Assembly: GCA_001298555.1 (NCBI GenBank)
Contig: LJCW01000336.1
Span: 1-64,000 of the forward strand
Direction of reading: 5' to 3'
From: Actinobacteria bacterium OV450
GTDB lineage: Bacteria; Actinomycetota; Actinomycetes; Streptomycetales; Streptomycetaceae
Length of the DNA stretch: 64,000 nucleotides
Shown: positions 10,598 through 19,310 of the stretch, piece by piece
Numbering within the stretch: position 1 is the first letter of the stretch
Layout of the letters: every line of letters begins with the position of its first letter
The notes under the pieces: generated by a model
What the model was told of the DNA's origin: nothing
Databases searched by the model: none
What the model saw: only the letters and a program-made list of their open reading frames with translations
Position numbers and translations under genes: made by a program

Positions 10598-11429
10598 CGT
10601 CCGTCCCCTTCGTGTCTTCGGTGTCTTCGTTGTCTTCGGCGTCGGCGTCGGCCTCGTCCGCTCGGTCGGCGTCCGTGGTGTCCGCGGCGTCCGCGGGCTG
10701 TACGCCGGCAGCGGGTCCGGTGGTGCCGGCCGCGGCGGGGCCGGTGCGCAGGACCGTCGCGTCGTCCGGGGCGTCGCTGCACACGGCGAGGACGGTGGTC
10801 CCGCGGGCGGCGATCGAGCGGAGCATGGTCCACGCCTCGGCGCGTTCGGCGTCCGGGAGCTTGAGGTCCAGGTCGTCGAGGGCCAGCAGCCGCGGCGAGC
10901 CCAGCAGGGCGATGGCCACGGACAGCCGGACCGCCTCCAGGCGTTCCAGGTCCCGTACGGAGGTGCGCGGCCCCTTGGGCAGCGTGGCGAGGTCCAGCCC
11001 GGCGGCGGCCAGCGCGGCCTCGATCCGGGCGGCGGCGGCGGTGCGCCGCTCGGCGCGCGGACGGAGCAGGGCGCGGACGGGGCCCTCGTAGCGGCGCTGG
11101 AGCAGGGCGCCCTCGCGCAGCTGCTCGGCGACGGTGAGGGACTGGTCGAGTTCGTTGACCGAGGTGACGGGGCCGAGGGCGGCGATCCTGCGGACAGCGG
11201 CCATGTGCTTCGGCAGCCGGTGGCCGGCGATCTCGGCGTGGCCCTCGATGGCCTTCATGCGGCCGGTGAGGGCGAGGAGGAGGCAGGTCCGGCCGCTGCC
11301 GGAGGGCCCTTCGACCGCGATGAGCGAGCCGGGCCGCGCGTCGACGCCCACCCCCCGGAACACCCAGCCGCGCGGGCCCTTGAGTCCGAAGTTCTCGGCT
11401 TTGACGGCCGCACCGTGCGCGCTGTCCAC
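10569..11429 (-). CDS. ABC transporter ATP-binding protein
   Basis: 286-residue ATPase with Walker A GPSGSGRTC (Arg replaces the usual catalytic Lys) and a degenerate signature region (VRDLERLEAVRLSVA, not LSGGQ); Walker B is seen as LLALDDLDL, with Asp where Glu is usual. These changes suggest weak or unusual ATPase activity. The GTG at 11429 follows a strong AAGGGGGG site; the open frame runs upstream through the operator palindrome, where translation is not expected. The C-terminal tail is Asp/Glu/Ala-rich and low complexity. First gene of the transporter-TetR unit. Confidence 0.85.
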   Translation of the reverse strand: MDSAHGAAVKAENFGLKGPRGWVFRGVGVDARPGSLIAVEGPSGSGRTCLLLALTGRMKAIEGHAEIAGHRLPKHMAAVRRIAALGPVTSVNELDQSLTVAEQLREGALLQRRYEGPVRALLRPRAERRTAAAARIEAALAAAGLDLATLPKGPRTSVRDLERLEAVRLSVAIALLGSPRLLALDDLDLKLPDAERAEAWTMLRSIAARGTTVLAVCSDAPDDATVLRTGPAAAGTTGPAAGVQPADAADTTDADRADEADADAEDNEDTEDTKGTDDALAEARRA

Positions 11430-11443
11430 GCCGTCCCCCCTTC

Positions 11444-11469
11444 TTTTGAACTGACCGGTCAGTTCAAAA
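11444..11469 (-). promoter_or_regulatory. Probable TetR operator, 26-bp perfect palindrome
   Basis: Half-site TTTTGAACTGACC (11444-11456) is followed directly by its exact reverse complement (11457-11469). The core TGACCGGTCA is of the TetR/AcrR operator style. It lies 15 bases upstream of the ABC ATPase start, where it would block transcription, and the only regulator of this unit is the TetR protein at 7857-8498. Confidence 0.8.
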
Positions 11470-11623
11470 ACTACCACCTTGGCGACCACCACAGGTGCAC
11501 AGGGGGCAGTTGACCGGACAGAGCGGGCAAAACAGCAGGTCAGGGCGATTGTCAGTGGCGACCGTCACGATGGGGGCAGGAACAAACACAGACACAGCAG
11601 TACGCAACGACAGGAGGTTCGTC

Positions 11624-12151
11624 ATGGCCACACCGTCCCCGTCCCCTGTCCACCCCGTCCCGCGCAGGTCGGCGGCACCCTCCCCTCCGGCTCCGCCGCG
11701 GGGATACCCCACGGCCGCGCTCGATCTGCTCGCCAAGGCCCGCGCCGGCCTGGCCGAGGCCGTCCGGCTGACCCGGCCCAACGAGCGGTACGCCACCGCC
11801 CACCTCGCCGCGCTGCGCACCGCCGCGGCCGTGCTCGCCGCGCGCGGACGGCCCGAGCCGGCCGGCGCGCGGCGCCGGCCCCGGATCCGCAGCGCATGGG
11901 AGGTACTGCCGGAGATAGCGCCGGAGCTGACGGAGTGGAGCGCGCTGTTCGCCTCCGGCGCCGACCGCCGGGCCCGGGCGGAGGCGGGGATACGGGACGC
12001 GGCGACGGTCCGGGACGCGGACGACCTGGTGCGCGCCGTGGAGATGTTCCTGCGGCTGGTCGAGCGGATGCTCGCCCTCCAGGCGCCGGCGCCGACGCTG
12101 CCGCAGCCCCGCCCCGAGCACCCGCGGCCCGCGGACGCGGACGCGGGCTGA
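11624..12151 (+). CDS. SAV_6107-family HEPN domain protein
   Basis: 175-residue protein with a Pro/Ser-rich N-terminus and an alpha-helical HEPN-like core (LLAKARAGLAEAVRLTRPNERYATAHLAALRTAAAVL). HEPN domains often act as RNA-binding or RNase modules, but I see no clear Rx4-6H catalytic motif here and no partner MNT gene next to it. The ATG at 11624 follows AGGAGG at ideal spacing; the frame is open upstream to 11495. It is divergent from the ABC/TetR unit and shares about 190 bases of intergenic DNA with its operator. The tail is Pro-rich. Confidence 0.75.
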   Translation: MATPSPSPVHPVPRRSAAPSPPAPPRGYPTAALDLLAKARAGLAEAVRLTRPNERYATAHLAALRTAAAVLAARGRPEPAGARRRPRIRSAWEVLPEIAPELTEWSALFASGADRRARAEAGIRDAATVRDADDLVRAVEMFLRLVERMLALQAPAPTLPQPRPEHPRPADADAG

Positions 12152-12240
12152 GCTGCCCGGGGTGACCGGCGGGGCATCACCCAGGCAATAGGGTGGGACA
12201 CGCATCTCCCACCCCTTGTCGCGCCGAGGAGCCATCAGCC

Positions 12241-13014
12241 GTGTCGGACACTTCCCGCCCCCGCGCCTCCCTTCGCACCGCCGTGGTGTGGGAGGTCCTC
12301 AAGGAGGCCCTCGACCGCCGGGTGAAGGCGACCGGGCGGGACGTGCTCGACGTGCTGGACACCGGCGGCGGCACCGGCAAGTTCGCGGTGCCGGTGGCCC
12401 GGCTGGGCCACCGGGTGACCGTGGTCGACCCCAGCCCGAACGCGCTGTTCGGGCTGGAGCGCCGTGTCGCCGAGGCCGGGGTCGCCGACCTGGTCCGCGG
12501 GGTGCAGGGCGACGCCCAGGGCCTGCTGGACGTCGTCGAGCGCGACGCCTACGACGTGGTGCTGTGCCACGGCGTGCTGGAGTACGTGGACGACCCGGCC
12601 GAGGGCGTGGCCAACGCGGTCGCCGCCCTGCGCTCCGGCGGCAGGCTCAGCTTGCTGGCCGCCGGCCTCGGCGGGGCCGTGCTGGCCCGCGCGCTCGCCG
12701 GCCACTTCACCGAGGCCCGGACCGCGCTCACCGACCCGGCGGGCCGCTGGGGCGCGGGCGACCCGGTACCGCGCCGCTTCACGGCCGAGCAGCTCGCCGA
12801 GCTGGTCGGCGGGGCCGGCCTGGAGGTCGGCGCGGTCCACGGGGTCCGCGTCTTCGCCGACCTCGTCCCCGGCGTCCTGGTCGACACCGAGCCGGGCGCG
12901 GTCGAGGCGCTGCTGCGCCTGGAGGAGGCCGCGGCCGAGCTGCCGGCGTTCCACGCGGTCGCCACCCAGCTGCACGTCCTCGGCACCAAGCCCCCGCGCG
13001 AGGAGCACGCCTGA
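12241..13014 (+). CDS. Class I SAM-dependent methyltransferase
   Basis: 257-residue methyltransferase with motif I VLDTGGGTGKFAVPVA, an acidic end of strand 2 (VVDPS), and motif II/III VVLCHGVLEYVDD. It resembles CmoA/UbiE-like enzymes of this fold, but the substrate cannot be deduced. The GTG at 12241 is chosen because GAGGAG is placed 9 bases upstream. A hairpin followed by TTTTT lies about 155 bases downstream. Confidence 0.85.
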   Translation: MSDTSRPRASLRTAVVWEVLKEALDRRVKATGRDVLDVLDTGGGTGKFAVPVARLGHRVTVVDPSPNALFGLERRVAEAGVADLVRGVQGDAQGLLDVVERDAYDVVLCHGVLEYVDDPAEGVANAVAALRSGGRLSLLAAGLGGAVLARALAGHFTEARTALTDPAGRWGAGDPVPRRFTAEQLAELVGGAGLEVGAVHGVRVFADLVPGVLVDTEPGAVEALLRLEEAAAELPAFHAVATQLHVLGTKPPREEHA

Positions 13015-13169
13015 TCTGCGGAGTGCCGCTCACGGAGTACGCCGGACACCCTCCGGTCCAGCGGTCGGCCCCGTATGATCGTTCTCAGTGACCGGCATGG
13101 TGGACGGCTGATGGGGAATAAGTGCCTCAGTGACCGCCCACCCGGCGGTACGGTTTCGCGCAGGGTTTC

Positions 13170-13216
13170 GCCCGGGCAGCGCCTTCTGGGGCGGTGCCTC
13201 TCCCGGGCACTGTTTT
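13170..13216 (+). terminator. Possible Rho-independent terminator after the methyltransferase
   Basis: GCCCGGG (13170-13176) pairs with CCCGGGC (13202-13208), with an inner CGCC/GGCG pairing, followed by TTTTT at 13212-13216. It lies in the 307-base gap 13015-13321, which otherwise should hold only the promoter of the DUF3040 gene. Confidence 0.45.
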
Positions 13217-13321
13217 TGTAACCTGGCGAAGAGGGCGGGTGTCACGGGGACGATTCCCCGCCTATCCTGAAGGGGACCCCTGGTCGCTACCCCCCGCGAC
13301 CGACGGATGAGGAGGACTCCC

Positions 13322-13726
13322 GTGCCGCTCTCGGAGCACGAGCAGCGAATGCTCGAGCAGATGGAGCGAGCGCTGTACGCCGAAGACCCCAAGTTCGCGA
13401 CAGCGCTTGAGGGAAGCGGACTGCGTACGTACACCCGGCGACGGGTCTACCAGGCAGTCGCAGGCATTGTGGTGGGTATCGCGCTCCTCATGACCGGTGT
13501 GATCATTCCGAACGTACTCTGGGTCAGCGTGGTGGGATTCCTCGTCATGCTCGGCTGTACGGTCCTCGTGGTCACCGGTTGGCGCAAGGCACCCAAGCCT
13601 GGCGAGCAGCCCGTCTCCGGCAGTTCAGGCGGTTCGGCCCACGGCCGCAACCGACAGCGTCGGTCGATGATGACCCGCATCGAGGAGCGGTGGCAGCGCC
13701 GCCGCGACGAACACGGGCAGCAGTAG
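13322..13726 (+). CDS. DUF3040 domain membrane protein
   Basis: 134-residue actinobacterial protein. It starts with the family hallmark PLSEHEQRMLEQMERALYAEDPKFA, then has two closely spaced membrane helices (about residues 45-65 and 68-87) and a basic, Arg-rich tail. GTG at 13322 follows GATGAGGAGG. DUF3040 genes sit near rsmH/ftsL in several actinobacteria, which hints at a role around growth or division, but none is proven here. Confidence 0.9.
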   Translation: MPLSEHEQRMLEQMERALYAEDPKFATALEGSGLRTYTRRRVYQAVAGIVVGIALLMTGVIIPNVLWVSVVGFLVMLGCTVLVVTGWRKAPKPGEQPVSGSSGGSAHGRNRQRRSMMTRIEERWQRRRDEHGQQ

Positions 13727-13744
13727 GGGCCCGCAGACATGAGC

Positions 13745-13780
13745 CGAGGGGACGGCCGCCGCACGGCGGCCGTCCCCTCG
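13745..13780 (+). terminator. Strong hairpin terminator after DUF3040
   Basis: A 16-bp perfect stem (13745-13760 with 13765-13780, loop GCAC) begins 18 bases after the DUF3040 stop. It lacks a T-run, as is common in this GC range. Confidence 0.7.
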
Positions 13781-13862
13781 CGGCTCCGTCCCCGTGGCGG
13801 CCGTCCCCGCCCGTCTTCCGGATCGCCCCTGCAGCGGCGCGGTCCTGCGGCATGATGACCCG

Positions 13863-14498
13863 GTGAGTGTGCTCCCCCTGGTCTTCACCAGCGGCTGGGC
13901 CAGCGGGATCAACGCCTACGCCGTGGTCCTCCTGCTCGGCGTCTTCGGCGCGACCGGACTGACCGACGAGGTCCCCGCGTCCCTCCAGCGCACCGACGTG
14001 CTGATCGTCGCCGGGGTGCTGTTCCTCTGCGAGGCCGTCGCCGACAAGATCCCGTACGTGGACTCGGTCTGGGACGGGGTGCACACCGTGATCCGCCCGG
14101 TGGCCGGGGCGGTGGTCGGCGCCCTGCTGGCCGGCCAGAGCGGCTCGCTCTCCGACATCGCCGCCGGCGCGGTCGGCGGCTCCACGGCGCTGGCCAGCCA
14201 TTTCGTCAAGGCCGGCACCCGCATGGCCGTCAACACCTCACCGGAGCCGTTCAGCAACATCGCGCTGAGCACCGCCGAGGACCTGGGCGTGGCCGGCATC
14301 GTCACCTTCGCGATGTTCAACCCGCAGGCCGCCGCGGTCATCGCAGCCGTCCTGCTGGCCGCCGGGCTGGCCGTACTGGTCTTCCTCTGGACCCGGATCC
14401 GCCGCTTCCTGCGCCGCCGGGCGCAGCGCCGCGAGGAGAGACGGCTCGCCGCCGAGGAGCGCGAGGCGGCCGCCCGGGCCCCGGTGCCACCCCGCTGA
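13863..14498 (+). CDS. DUF4126 domain membrane protein
   Basis: 211-residue protein with several hydrophobic segments: FTSGWASGINAYAVVLLLGVFG at the N-terminus, further helices at about residues 40-55, 75-95, and AAAVIAAVLLAAGLAVLVFLW near the C-terminus, followed by a very basic tail. The family is predicted integral membrane with unknown function. The GTG at 13863 fits the family N-terminus; the ribosome site is weak. Confidence 0.85.
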   Translation: MSVLPLVFTSGWASGINAYAVVLLLGVFGATGLTDEVPASLQRTDVLIVAGVLFLCEAVADKIPYVDSVWDGVHTVIRPVAGAVVGALLAGQSGSLSDIAAGAVGGSTALASHFVKAGTRMAVNTSPEPFSNIALSTAEDLGVAGIVTFAMFNPQAAAVIAAVLLAAGLAVLVFLWTRIRRFLRRRAQRREERRLAAEEREAAARAPVPPR

Positions 14499-14565
14499 CC
14501 TGTGCGCCGGCCCGGCACCGACCTGCCGCCGACCTCCGGCGTACCCGCTCGGTAGGGTCATCCGC

Positions 14566-15993
14566 ATGGCACGAATTGCGGTGATCGGCGCAGGCATGGG
14601 CGCGATGGCTACGGCGGCCCGGCTGGCCGTGGCGGGGCACCGGGTGACGGTGTACGAGCGCGGGTCCACGTACGGCGGCTCCGTCGGCCGGTACGAGCGC
14701 GAAGGCTTCGCCTTCGACACCGGTCCCGGTCTGCTGCATCTGCCCGCCGTCTACCGCGACCTGTTCGTCAAGACCGGCAAGCGGCCCCTGGAGGACTGCG
14801 TCGAGCTGGTCCAGGTCGATCCGGCCGTCCGGCACGTCCTCGCCGACGGCACGGCCGTCACCCTCCCGGGCGGCTCCCGCGGCGGCGCCGCCGCCGTCCT
14901 CGACCAGGCTTTCGGCGCGGGCGCCGGCGACCGCTGGAACGCCGTCCTGGGCCGCGCCCGGGACGCCTGGAACGCCACCCGCCGGCCGCTGCTGGAGGAG
15001 CCGCTGCGCCCCGACTGGCAGGTGCTGGGCCGCGACCCGTACCCCGCGGTGCGCGGGAGCGGCCTGCTGCGCCGCCGCCCGCCGACCCTCGCCGAGGTGG
15101 CCGCGCGCGAACTGGGCGGGGAGCTCGGCGAGCTGCTGGCCGCCCGGGTGCGGGCCTACGGGGTCGACCCGGCCACGGCGCCCGCCTCGGCGGCCGTGCT
15201 CCCGTACATGGAGCAGACCTTCGGCAGCTGGTACGTGCGCGGTGGGATGCGGGCGCTGGCCACCGCCGTCCACGAGCGATGCCGGGAGCGGAAGGTCGAT
15301 TTCGTCTTCGACGCCCCGGTGCGGGAGGTCCTGGAGCGGGACGGCCGGGCGGCCGGGCTGCTGCTGGCCGACGGCTCGCAGGCCGCGGCCGACTTCGTGG
15401 TCTGCGGGGTCGACCCGCGGCAGCTGGGGGCCCCACTGCCGGCCGGCGGCGTCCCCGCCCGCGGGCCGGGGCCGGGGGTGACGAGCCGGCTCACCCTGCT
15501 GCTGGCGCTGCGCGGCGCCCGCCCCGCGGACGCCGTCCACCGCACCCTGGTCCACTCCCCCGGCGCCCAGCTGACCGTGCTGCGCCCCGATGATCCGGCC
15601 GTCCGGCCCGACGCGGACCACGAGGCGGTCACCGTGAGCGCCGTCTGCGGTCCTGAGGGTCATGGGGGCGCCCCTGCAGGCCGCACGGAGGAGCTGCTGG
15701 ACCTGGCGGCCCGGGCCGTACCGGGGCTGCGCGAGCGGCTGCTGTGGACGCAGGCGCGTACGCCCGCGGACATCGAGGCGGCGACCGGCGCACGGGGCGG
15801 CGCGGTGCCCCCGCCCGCGCTGGCCGGAGCGGCCGGCCGGATGCTCTTCCCCGCCAACACCACGGCCCTGCCGGGGCTGTTCCTCGCCGGCGGCTGGGCG
15901 CACCCCGGCGGCGGGCTCGCGCACGCCGGGATGACCGGGGCCCTGGTGGCCGGACTGATCGTGGAGGGCGCGGGGTTCCGCGGCTCCCAGTGA
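14566..15993 (+). CDS. Phytoene-dehydrogenase-like FAD oxidoreductase
   Basis: 475-residue flavoprotein of the CrtI/amine-oxidase superfamily. It has the dinucleotide-binding motif IAVIGAGMGAMATAARLAVAGH, the following ERG strand end, FDTGPGLLHLP near residue 50 and the C-terminal FAD motif FLAGGWAHPGGGLAHAGMTGALVAG. No carotenoid genes are nearby, so the substrate is open; these orphan paralogues are common in Streptomyces. Residues encoded around 15655-15685 (GPEGHGGAPAGR) resemble a worn repeat-derived insert but this is weak. Confidence 0.88.
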   Translation: MARIAVIGAGMGAMATAARLAVAGHRVTVYERGSTYGGSVGRYEREGFAFDTGPGLLHLPAVYRDLFVKTGKRPLEDCVELVQVDPAVRHVLADGTAVTLPGGSRGGAAAVLDQAFGAGAGDRWNAVLGRARDAWNATRRPLLEEPLRPDWQVLGRDPYPAVRGSGLLRRRPPTLAEVAARELGGELGELLAARVRAYGVDPATAPASAAVLPYMEQTFGSWYVRGGMRALATAVHERCRERKVDFVFDAPVREVLERDGRAAGLLLADGSQAAADFVVCGVDPRQLGAPLPAGGVPARGPGPGVTSRLTLLLALRGARPADAVHRTLVHSPGAQLTVLRPDDPAVRPDADHEAVTVSAVCGPEGHGGAPAGRTEELLDLAARAVPGLRERLLWTQARTPADIEAATGARGGAVPPPALAGAAGRMLFPANTTALPGLFLAGGWAHPGGGLAHAGMTGALVAGLIVEGAGFRGSQ

Positions 15994-16014
15994 CACACCG
16001 GCAGTGACACGCCG

Positions 16015-16043
16015 GCGCCCCCGGGAGGAGCTCCCGGGGGCGC
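16015..16043. terminator. Bidirectional terminator hairpin
   Basis: A 13-bp perfect stem GCGCCCCCGGGAG / CTCCCGGGGGCGC with a 3-base loop lies between the convergent flavoenzyme gene and the membrane protein gene, placed to stop transcription from both sides. Confidence 0.75.
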
Positions 16044-16064
16044 GCGGTGCCGGTGGGCGGGTGG

Positions 16065-17018
16065 TCAGTAGCGGTACTGCTCGTACTCGCCGGTGCCCTG
16101 GTACGGGTACTGCTGGGGCTGGGGCTGCTGCTGCGGGTACGGGTTCTGCTCGTCCCCGGGGTAGGCCTGGGGAGCGCCTTCGGTGGACCGCTGCTGCGGC
16201 ACCCACACTCCGCCGGGCGGGGTGTCCATCGAGTACTGCTGCTGCCCGCCCGCGCTCGCGTACGGGTCGGCGGAGTAGCCGGCGTACGGGGTGTAGTCGT
16301 ACGGCTGTTGCGGGATGACGGCGCCGCCGGTGCCGATGTACGGGTCCGAGTAGGCGGCGTAGACCTGCTGTTCGCCGCCGGCCGGGTAGCCCGCCGAGTA
16401 GTCGTAGCCGCCCTGGGCCTGCGCGTCGTAGGCCGGCGCGTCGTACTGGGCGGCGTACTGGTGGGCGTCCTGCTCGGCCGTGGCGAAGGGCGGGGCGAAC
16501 GCCGCCGTCCGGCCCGCGTCGGCGGTGGGGGCGAAGCTCTGTATCCCGTACGAGCCGGTGTCCTCGGGCAGCGGCTCGGGGCTGTAGAACTCCGCGGCCG
16601 GGGCATGGAAACGCGGTTCGGGCGCCTCCTTCTCGGGCGTGTCGGCGCCGTCCCGGTCCGCCGTCGTCCCGTCGGAGCCGTACTCCAGCGCGGTGACCTC
16701 CAGCGCGGGCCCGGGGCGCGGACCGCCCGCCCGGCGGCGCCGGGTCTGCCGTACGGGCTTGCCGCCCTTGCGCAGCGCCCAGCCGGCCTCGAAGCCCTTG
16801 CGGAAGGAGAGCGTCACCAGGGTCTGGCCCACGGCGAACGCGGCCGCGCCGAGGCCGATGACCGGCACCGACGGCAGCACCACCCCGGCGACCACACCGA
16901 GGAACCCGGCGAACGCGAGCAGGCGCCAGCGCAGCCGGGCCTTGTACTGCATCAGGACCTCGGCAAGCAGCCACAGCGCGACGAAACCGAACGCGATGTA
17001 GAGGACCGTCATTCCCAT
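16065..17018 (-). CDS. Membrane protein with Tyr/Gln/Pro-rich tail
   Basis: 317-residue protein of unknown function. Two or three membrane helices lie in the first 80 residues (VLYIAFGFVALWLLAEVLMQ; LLAFAGFLGVVAGVVLPSVP; VIGLGAAAFAVGQTL). The remaining two thirds is a disordered cytoplasmic-type tail rich in Tyr, Gln, Pro, Ala and Gly, ending in Q/P/Y repeats. The ATG at 17018 follows GAGAGG 8 bases upstream; a GTG at 17027 is in frame but overlaps that site. The tail composition suggests a multivalent interaction or phase-separating segment, which is inference. Confidence 0.75.
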   Translation of the reverse strand: MGMTVLYIAFGFVALWLLAEVLMQYKARLRWRLLAFAGFLGVVAGVVLPSVPVIGLGAAAFAVGQTLVTLSFRKGFEAGWALRKGGKPVRQTRRRRAGGPRPGPALEVTALEYGSDGTTADRDGADTPEKEAPEPRFHAPAAEFYSPEPLPEDTGSYGIQSFAPTADAGRTAAFAPPFATAEQDAHQYAAQYDAPAYDAQAQGGYDYSAGYPAGGEQQVYAAYSDPYIGTGGAVIPQQPYDYTPYAGYSADPYASAGGQQQYSMDTPPGGVWVPQQRSTEGAPQAYPGDEQNPYPQQQPQPQQYPYQGTGEYEQYRY

Positions 17019-17069
17019 GCGTGGCACCTCTCGGTACGGCCGACCGCCCAGGAAACGGGGGCCGGCCGA

Positions 17070-17987
17070 TCAGGCCCGCTGGTGCAGGCCCAGGTTCTCG
17101 TAGATCTCGAGAGTCGCCGTGGAATTGTTCAGCGTGATGAAGTGCAGCCCCGGGACACCCTCGGACAGCAGCCGCGCGCAGAACTCCGTGGCGAACTCGA
17201 TCCCAATGGAGCGTACAGCGGCTGGATCGTCCTTGACGGCGAGCATGCGCTCTTTCACGGCTGCGGGGAAGACTGCGTTGCTGAGTTGGGGCAGCCGGTC
17301 GAGCTGCTTGATCCCCACAACAGGCATGACCTCGGGGATGATCGGGGTCTCGCAGCCCGCCTTCTGCGCACTGTCGCGCAGCCGCAGATAATTCTCCGGA
17401 TCGAAGAACATCTGGGTGATCGCATAGTCGGCCCCCGCGCGGCACTTGTCCACGAAGTGCCGGATGTCCGTGTCCCAGTCCTGCGAACGCGGGTGCATCT
17501 CGGGGAAGGCCGCGACGCCCACGCAGAAGTCACCGGACTCCTTGAGCAGCCGGACCAGGTCGGCGGCGTAGTGCACGCCCTCGGGGTGCGGGACCCAGGG
17601 ACCCATGGGGTCGCCCGGCGGATCGCCGCGCACGGCGAGCATGTTGCGGATGCCCGCGTCGGCGAACTGGCCGATGACGTGGCGCAGCTCGGCGATGGAG
17701 TGGTCGACCGCGGTGAGGTGCGCGACGGGGGTCAGGGTGGTGTCGGCGGCGATCTCCTGGGTGGCCTTGACGGTGCCGCCGCGGGTGGAGCCGCCGGCCC
17801 CGTAGGTCACGGAGACGAAGCTCGGGCCCACCGCCTCGATCCGGCGCAGCGCGTTCCAGAGGTTGCGCTCGCCCTTCTCCGTCTTGGGGGCCCAGAACTC
17901 GAAGGAGTACGACGGGCACCCGGACGCCAGCAGGTCGCGGACCGTGCGTGCACGGTCCGTACGGGTGGAAGCGGTACCAAGGGCCAT
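17070..17987 (-). CDS. metF: 5,10-methylenetetrahydrofolate reductase
   Basis: FAD enzyme that reduces methylene-THF to methyl-THF for methionine synthesis. The 305-residue product has the family motifs SFEFWAPKTEKGERNLW near the N-terminus, VTYGAGGST, AVRGDPPGD and QMFFD, and ends with GLHFITLNNSTATLEIYENLGL. Length agrees with bacterial MetF. Start ATG at 17987 is at the family position. It is followed by the membrane protein gene in the same direction. Confidence 0.95.
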   Translation of the reverse strand: MALGTASTRTDRARTVRDLLASGCPSYSFEFWAPKTEKGERNLWNALRRIEAVGPSFVSVTYGAGGSTRGGTVKATQEIAADTTLTPVAHLTAVDHSIAELRHVIGQFADAGIRNMLAVRGDPPGDPMGPWVPHPEGVHYAADLVRLLKESGDFCVGVAAFPEMHPRSQDWDTDIRHFVDKCRAGADYAITQMFFDPENYLRLRDSAQKAGCETPIIPEVMPVVGIKQLDRLPQLSNAVFPAAVKERMLAVKDDPAAVRSIGIEFATEFCARLLSEGVPGLHFITLNNSTATLEIYENLGLHQRA

Positions 17988-18056
17988 ACGGGCAGGTTAG
18001 ACGGGCCTTCGCAGAGGCCGAAGCGGTGTCCGCCTTTTGGACACGTTTTTGGACAC

Positions 18057-18707
18057 CTATGCGGAGACGCGCTCCCGGACCCGCTTGGCCAGGTCGGCGG
18101 CGGCCGCACGCGGGTCGGAGGCCTCGGTCAGGGCGCGGACGACCACGATGCGGGTGGCTCCGGCGTCGAGGACCTCGTCGAGGTTGCCGGCGTCGATGCC
18201 GCCGATGGCGAACCAGGGGCGGGCGGGGGCCAGCGAGGCCGTGTACCGGACCAGTCCGAGGCCGGGGGCGTGGCGGCCGGGCTTGGTGGGGGTGGGCCAG
18301 CAGGGGCCGGTGCAGAAGTAGTCCACGCCCGGCTCGGCGACGGCGGCGTCGACCTCGGACTCGGCGTGGCAGGACCGGCCGATCAGGACGTTCTCGCCCA
18401 GGATCGCGCGGGCGGCGGGCACCGGGATGTCGCCCTGGCCCAGGTGCAGGACGTCGGAGCCGATGGCGTGGGCGACGTCGGCGCGGTCGTTGACCGCGAG
18501 GAGCCTGCCGTGGCGGCGGGCGGCCTCGGCGAAGACCTGGAGGTGTTCGAGCTCCTCGCCGGCCTCCATGCCCTTGTCGCGGAGCTGGACGATGTCCACG
18601 CCGCCCGCAAGGACTTCGTCGAGGAACGCGGGGAGGTCCCCCTGCCGCTTGCGGGCGTCCGTGCACAGGTAGAGCCGGGCGTCGGACAGCTGGGCGTTCA
18701 CGGACAT
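18057..18707 (-). CDS. thiE: Thiamine-phosphate synthase
   Basis: Joins HMP-pyrophosphate and the thiazole phosphate to thiamine phosphate. The 216-residue TIM-barrel protein shows YLCTD at strand 1, VQLRDKG (pyrophosphate site), VNDRADVA, LHLGQGD, GRSCH and FAIGGI. The ATG at 18707 has a GGGGGGA binding site. It is not adjacent to the other thiamine genes (thiOSG at 20737-22915) and I see no TPP riboswitch in front of it. Confidence 0.95.
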   Translation of the reverse strand: MSVNAQLSDARLYLCTDARKRQGDLPAFLDEVLAGGVDIVQLRDKGMEAGEELEHLQVFAEAARRHGRLLAVNDRADVAHAIGSDVLHLGQGDIPVPAARAILGENVLIGRSCHAESEVDAAVAEPGVDYFCTGPCWPTPTKPGRHAPGLGLVRYTASLAPARPWFAIGGIDAGNLDEVLDAGATRIVVVRALTEASDPRAAAADLAKRVRERVSA

Positions 18708-18779
18708 GGGTCCCCCCGGGGTGGGAGCGGTGCACGGGCCGTCGGGCCCGCGCACCGCGGATGGATCAGGCGGCTCGGA

Positions 18780-19151
18780 TCAGAGCGCGAGCGCCTGAGC
18801 GCGGCGCTTCACCTCCGTGCCGCGATTCTCGCTCAGTGCCTGGATGGGGGTGCCGGGCAGGGTCGGGTCGGCGGTGAAGAGCCACTCCAGCATCTCCTCG
18901 TCGGAGAAGCCGTCGTCGCGCAGCACGGTCAGCAGGCCCGCGAGGCCCTTGACGACCTTGTCGCCGTCGATGAAGGCGGCGGGCACCTGCAGCGCGCGGT
19001 TCTCACCGCGGCGTACGGCGATCAGCTGACCTTCCTTGACCAGCTGGCGGACCCGGGTCACTTCGATGTCGAGCATCTCCGCGATGTCGGGGAGGTACAG
19101 CCAGGCGGGGACAAGGGCATCGATCTTTGCGTCAATCTCGGTCACGGGCAC
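18780..19151 (-). CDS. Rv2175c-family DNA-binding protein
   Basis: 123-residue protein matching the mycobacterial Rv2175c family: an N-terminal winged helix-turn-helix (WLYLPDIAEMLDIEVTRVRQLVKEGQLIAVRRGENRALQVP) and a C-terminal Rv2175c_C part (KGLAGLLTVLRDDGFSDEEMLEWLF). In M. tuberculosis the protein is a substrate of the Ser/Thr kinase PknL, encoded next to it. Here a PASTA kinase gene lies 4 kb away (23198), with thiamine genes between. GTG at 19151; GTG at 19145 is also possible. Confidence 0.88.
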   Translation of the reverse strand: MPVTEIDAKIDALVPAWLYLPDIAEMLDIEVTRVRQLVKEGQLIAVRRGENRALQVPAAFIDGDKVVKGLAGLLTVLRDDGFSDEEMLEWLFTADPTLPGTPIQALSENRGTEVKRRAQALAL

Positions 19152-19310
19152 AAGCCTGCCACCTCGGACCGACAGCCGGTACCCGAGCCGACCCGTCCGG
19201 GTCCCGGCGGGGCCGCCGCGCCCCGCACCGCACCCGGACCCGCACCCGGACCCGCGCCCGGCTCCCCGGGTGCGGGACCGGCGTGCCCACCGGGCGCGCG
19301 GCCGACGCGC

